Of a stretch of DNA of 25,833 nucleotides, positions 23,213 to 25,833 are shown piece after piece. The stretch spans positions 1-25,833 of the forward strand of contig CAKSDT010000011.1 of assembly GCA_934446135.1 (NCBI GenBank), in the 5' to 3' direction. How positions within the stretch are numbered: position 1 is the first letter of the stretch; every line of letters starts with the position of its first letter. The notes under the pieces are model-generated. The model searched no databases, was not told where the DNA came from, and saw only the letters and a program-made list of their open reading frames with translations. The stretch is from an uncultured Clostridia bacterium (GTDB lineage: Bacteria > Bacillota > Clostridia > RGIG6154). The translations under genes were made by a program, and so were the position numbers.

Positions 23213-23827
23213 TTGAGACAGACAGAGGTATCCCGTGCAACACTCGGGAGAATACCGACATATCTTAAATATCTTAAAAGTATTGAAGACGAAAGTCAAA
23301 ATATTTCCGCAACTGCGATTGCAAGAGAATTGGGGCTCGGAGAAGTTCAAGTCAGAAAGGACTTGGGAACGGTAAGCGGTGTCGGGAGGCCCAAAACCGG
23401 ATACAAAGTTTCGGAACTTATATATTCTCTTGAAAAGTTTTTGGGTGCCGATAAAATCGAAAATGTTGTAATTGTCGGTGCCGGAAAACTCGGAAAGGCT
23501 CTTTTGGGATATAAAGGATTTGAAGATTACGGACTTCATATAATTGCGGCTTTTGACAAGATAATTAAAAGTCCGGTGACGGAAAACGGAGAAAAAACCA
23601 TTTATCCTATGGATAATTTCCCATTGTTTTGCAAGCAGAATAATGTTAAAATAGGGATCATAACAGTTCCTGCCGAATCAGCACAGGAAATTTGCGATTT
23701 GTTCGTAAAAAATGGAATTAAGGCAATCTGGAATTTTGCACCCTGCAGTTTGTCTGTTCCCGAGGAAATAAATATCCAGTATGAAAATATGGCACTTTCT
23801 CTTGCGTATCTTAACAAAAAGGTGTAA
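23213..23827 (+). CDS. rex: Redox-sensing transcriptional repressor Rex
   Basis: Rex binds operators when NADH/NAD+ is low and leaves them when NADH rises. It has an N-terminal winged helix (SATAIARELGLGEVQVRKDL, then GVGRPKTGYKV) and a Rossmann NAD(H) domain (VVIVGAGKLGKALLGYKGF, AAFDK) followed by the C-terminal swapped helix region. I start it at TTG 23213, 8 bases after AGGAG (23200-23204), giving 204 residues; an in-frame ATG at 23195 is possible and adds six residues but lacks a ribosome binding site and overlaps the preceding stop. It lies directly after an NADH-consuming operon. No Rex operator is evident in front of its neighbours. Confidence 0.93.
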   Translation: MRQTEVSRATLGRIPTYLKYLKSIEDESQNISATAIARELGLGEVQVRKDLGTVSGVGRPKTGYKVSELIYSLEKFLGADKIENVVIVGAGKLGKALLGYKGFEDYGLHIIAAFDKIIKSPVTENGEKTIYPMDNFPLFCKQNNVKIGIITVPAESAQEICDLFVKNGIKAIWNFAPCSLSVPEEINIQYENMALSLAYLNKKV

Positions 23828-23874
23828 AATAAAATTGATTAGGGTGAATTTTTAAGCAGAAAGGGTATGATGAT

Positions 23875-24117
23875 ATGAAAATAACGGTTTGTATAGGTTC
23901 TTCCTGCCATATTAAAGGCTCAAGACAGGTAGTAGAAGAACTTCAGTATCTTATTTCTGAAAATAAAGTTTCCGACAAGGTTGAACTTGCAGGAACATTC
24001 TGTATGGGAAGATGTCAGGAGGGGGTTTGTGTTACGGTTGACGGTAAATTCTACTCTCTTACTCCGGATACAGTTAAAGACTTTTTTGAGGAAAGCGTTT
24101 TAAGTGTGGTGAAATAG
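23875..24117 (+). CDS. Thioredoxin-like [2Fe-2S] ferredoxin (first of a pair)
   Basis: An 80-residue protein like the C-terminal domain of NuoE/HydC: C6 and C11 (CIGSSCHIKG) and C43/C47 (FCMGRCQEGV) form the [2Fe-2S] site, with an additional C52. Such single-domain proteins accompany bifurcating [FeFe]-hydrogenases and sensor hydrogenases in Clostridia. AAAGGG at 23860-23865 precedes the ATG. Its neighbour is a clear paralogue, starting at the base after this stop codon. Confidence 0.88.
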   Translation: MKITVCIGSSCHIKGSRQVVEELQYLISENKVSDKVELAGTFCMGRCQEGVCVTVDGKFYSLTPDTVKDFFEESVLSVVK

Positions 24118-24372
24118 ATGATTGTTCAAATTTGTGTGGGTTCTTCCTGTCATTTAAAAGGTTCTTATGATATTGTTAAACTTTTTGAGGACAAAGTTAA
24201 AACAATGGGACTTGATACCGAAATTGCACTTGCCGGTTGCTTTTGCACAGGAAAATGCAACCGCGAGGGAGTTACGGTTGTTGTGGACGGGGTTATTTAT
24301 ACAGGTCTTACAAAAGAAAAATTCGATAATTTTTTTAATGAGAATGTACTTTCCAAAATTAAGGAGGAATAA
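24118..24372 (+). CDS. Thioredoxin-like [2Fe-2S] ferredoxin (second of a pair)
   Basis: An 84-residue paralogue of the preceding protein. It keeps C6, C11, C43 and C47 in the same register (CVGSSCHLKG, CFCTGKCNREG) and adds C41 while losing C52. The ATG follows the previous TAG with no spacer, which implies translational coupling. It would move electrons to or from the sensor hydrogenase encoded two bases downstream of its stop. The exact partner is inferred from position only. Confidence 0.88.
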   Translation: MIVQICVGSSCHLKGSYDIVKLFEDKVKTMGLDTEIALAGCFCTGKCNREGVTVVVDGVIYTGLTKEKFDNFFNENVLSKIKEE

Positions 24373-24374
24373 GG

Positions 24375-25833
24375 ATGACAGACTGCCTGACACTAAAAAA
24401 GTCTAACTGTAAAAATTGCTATAAATGTATCCGCCATTGTCCCGTTAAATCTATAAGATTTTCGGGAAACCAGGCATATATTATAGGAAATGAATGTATT
24501 TTGTGCGGTCAATGCTTTGTTGTCTGTCCGCAGAACGCAAAACAGATTGTAGATGAAACTGAAAAGGTAAGAGTTATGCTTCAGTGCGGCGATCCTGTTT
24601 ATGTAAGTATTGCTCCGTCATTTATTGCAAATTATGAAAATGTCGGAATTGAATCTATGAGGAAAGCAATCAAAAAACTTGGATTTGCCGATGCCGAAGA
24701 AACTGCAATAGGTGCAACTATCGTTAAAAGGGAATATGAAAGGATGATTGCTGAGGATAAAAGAGATATCATAATATCATCTTGCTGTCACTCGGTAAAC
24801 CTTCTTATTCAGAAATATTTTCCTGCGGAACTTCCTTATCTTGCCGACACAATGTCGCCTATGCAGGCACATTGCCTCAAAATAAAAAAAGAACATCCCG
24901 GGGCAAAGACCGTTTTTATCGGTCCGTGCGTTTCAAAAAAAGATGAAGCAGAATATTACGAGGGTATAGTTGACGCTGTTTTAACATTTGACGAACTTAC
25001 AAAGTGGTTTAAAGAAGAAAATATTACACTTGAAGAAGAAATATCCGAGAATTTGAACAGCCGGGCAAGATTTTTTCCGACAACCGGCGGAATTTTAAAA
25101 ACAATGACAAACAATCAGCCGGGCTATACTTATATGGCAATTGACGGAGTTGAAAACTGCATTGCTGCGTTAAAAGATATTGAAAATGGGAAAATTCATA
25201 ACTGCTTTATAGAAATGTCTGCCTGCAGCGGAAGCTGCGTTGGCGGTCCTGTTATGGAAAAGTTTCACAGAAGTCCGGTAAAGGATTATATGGCAGTTTC
25301 AAACTTTGCCGGCGAAAAAGATTTTGATGTAACTCAGCCGGATAATCTTGAACTTAAAAAGACTTTTACGGTTATCGAGAAAAAACTTCAGCCGCCGACT
25401 GAAGAAGAAATAGTTGAAATTCTTCATCAGATGGGAAAATTTAAGCCGTCTGACGAATTGAACTGCGGTTCGTGCGGATATGACAGTTGCCGCGAGAAAG
25501 CAGTTGCAATATATCAGGGAAAGGCCGAAATATCTATGTGTCTTCCTTATCTTAAAGATAAAGCAGAAAGTTTTTCGGATACAATTGTAAAAAATACGCC
25601 TAACGGACTTATTGCATTGAATGAAGCACTTGAGGTTCAGCAGATAAACAATTCGGCATTAAAGATTTTAAATCTTCACTCGGCAACCGATATTTTGGGT
25701 GATAATGTTTCAAGAGTGTTAGACCCGAAACTGTTTACAGAGGTTCTGGAATCAAAATGGAACACTAAAGATAAAAAAGTCTATCTTGCAGAATATGGCA
25801 AATATGTAGAGTTTACTATCGTTTATGACCAGG
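24375..25833 (+). CDS. Sensor-type [FeFe]-hydrogenase (HydS-like) with PAS domain, partial
   Basis: Runs off the window; 486 codons are visible. Order: two [4Fe-4S] clusters (C12-C15-C18-C22; C41-C44-C47-C51), H-cluster domain (C137-C138 in SSCCHS, C185 in GPCVSKKDE, C284/C288 in MSACSGSC), a further FeS domain (C364-C367-C372...C389), then a PAS domain beginning about residue 400 (NTPNGLIALNEALEVQQINNS). This layout matches group C sensory hydrogenases, thought to sense hydrogen or redox state rather than turn it over quickly. All four H-cluster cysteine ligands and the proton-relay cysteine C137 are kept, but the motif 1 proline is His (H139). AAGGAGGAATAAGG precedes the ATG. A phosphatase or kinase output and HydABC genes are expected downstream, outside the window. 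Confidence 0.9.
   Translation, partial: MTDCLTLKKSNCKNCYKCIRHCPVKSIRFSGNQAYIIGNECILCGQCFVVCPQNAKQIVDETEKVRVMLQCGDPVYVSIAPSFIANYENVGIESMRKAIKKLGFADAEETAIGATIVKREYERMIAEDKRDIIISSCCHSVNLLIQKYFPAELPYLADTMSPMQAHCLKIKKEHPGAKTVFIGPCVSKKDEAEYYEGIVDAVLTFDELTKWFKEENITLEEEISENLNSRARFFPTTGGILKTMTNNQPGYTYMAIDGVENCIAALKDIENGKIHNCFIEMSACSGSCVGGPVMEKFHRSPVKDYMAVSNFAGEKDFDVTQPDNLELKKTFTVIEKKLQPPTEEEIVEILHQMGKFKPSDELNCGSCGYDSCREKAVAIYQGKAEISMCLPYLKDKAESFSDTIVKNTPNGLIALNEALEVQQINNSALKILNLHSATDILGDNVSRVLDPKLFTEVLESKWNTKDKKVYLAEYGKYVEFTIVYDQ

Noticed and set aside
23835..23871. Possible promoter TTGATT...TATGAT before the first ferredoxin gene
   Set aside because: The spacer is 25 bases, far too long for a sigma-A promoter.
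1..25833. CRISPR arrays, insertion sequences, tRNA genes, attachment sites
   Set aside because: No direct repeat arrays, transposase-like frames or cloverleaf sequences were seen; genes are contiguous and co-directional.

Overview
The window reads as the chromosome of a low-GC, strictly anaerobic Firmicute of the class Clostridia. The evidence is the gene order of the S10/spc/alpha ribosomal block (including a small KOW protein between map and infA, and rpsD between rpsK and rpoA), strong AAGGAGG ribosome binding sites, several TTG starts, and an oxygen-sensitive iron-sulfur metabolism (Hdr-type electron bifurcation, soluble fumarate reductase, Rex, [FeFe]-hydrogenase sensor). Every gene supported here lies on the + strand. 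I see no tRNA, rRNA, CRISPR array or mobile element. No gene-free stretch exceeds 300 bases; the longest is 11523-11737.

Region 1 (1-11566) is the end of the S10 operon running into the spc and alpha operons: rpsC (3' end)-rplP-rpmC-rpsQ-rplN-rplX-rplE-rpsN-rpsH-rplF-rplR-rpsE-rpmD-rplO-secY-adk-map-KOW protein-infA-rpmJ-rpsM-rpsK-rpsD-rpoA-rplQ. It closes with a strong intrinsic terminator at 11533-11566. L24, S14, S4 and L36 are all cysteine-bearing (zinc) forms. Two small AT-rich hairpins sit inside the block.

Region 2 (11567-22844) is the interesting part. A consensus promoter (TTGCAC-17-TATAAT) opens a tightly packed, apparently single operon: a malate dehydrogenase with an LDH-like scaffold, class II fumarase, HdrB-HdrC-HdrA, an MvhD/FlxD protein, two iron-sulfur electron carriers (FlxC-like and FlxB-like), an NAD(P)H-binding FAD/[2Fe-2S] protein (FlxA-like), and the FeS and flavoprotein subunits of a soluble fumarate reductase with no membrane anchor. 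Together they encode oxaloacetate -> malate -> fumarate -> succinate plus an Hdr-Flx module. My reading, which is inference, is that NADH is oxidised by the Flx module, electrons are split at the HdrA flavin, one branch reduces ferredoxin and the other passes through HdrC/HdrB to FrdB/FrdA and fumarate: a soluble, NADH-dependent, electron-bifurcating fumarate reductase. It resembles a split version of methanogen thiol:fumarate reductase (TfrAB, whose TfrB fuses an FrdB-like part to an HdrB-like part) joined to the FlxABCD-HdrABC module of sulfate reducers.

Region 3 (22845-25833) holds a small three-helix membrane protein, the NADH/NAD+-sensing repressor Rex, two tandem thioredoxin-like [2Fe-2S] ferredoxins and the first 486 codons of a sensor-type [FeFe]-hydrogenase (two ferredoxin clusters, H-cluster domain, another FeS domain, PAS domain) that runs off the window. 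This is redox and hydrogen sensing, probably leading into hydrogenase genes downstream. No terminator is visible between the fumarate reductase operon and this region, so rex may be co-transcribed with the NADH-consuming genes.
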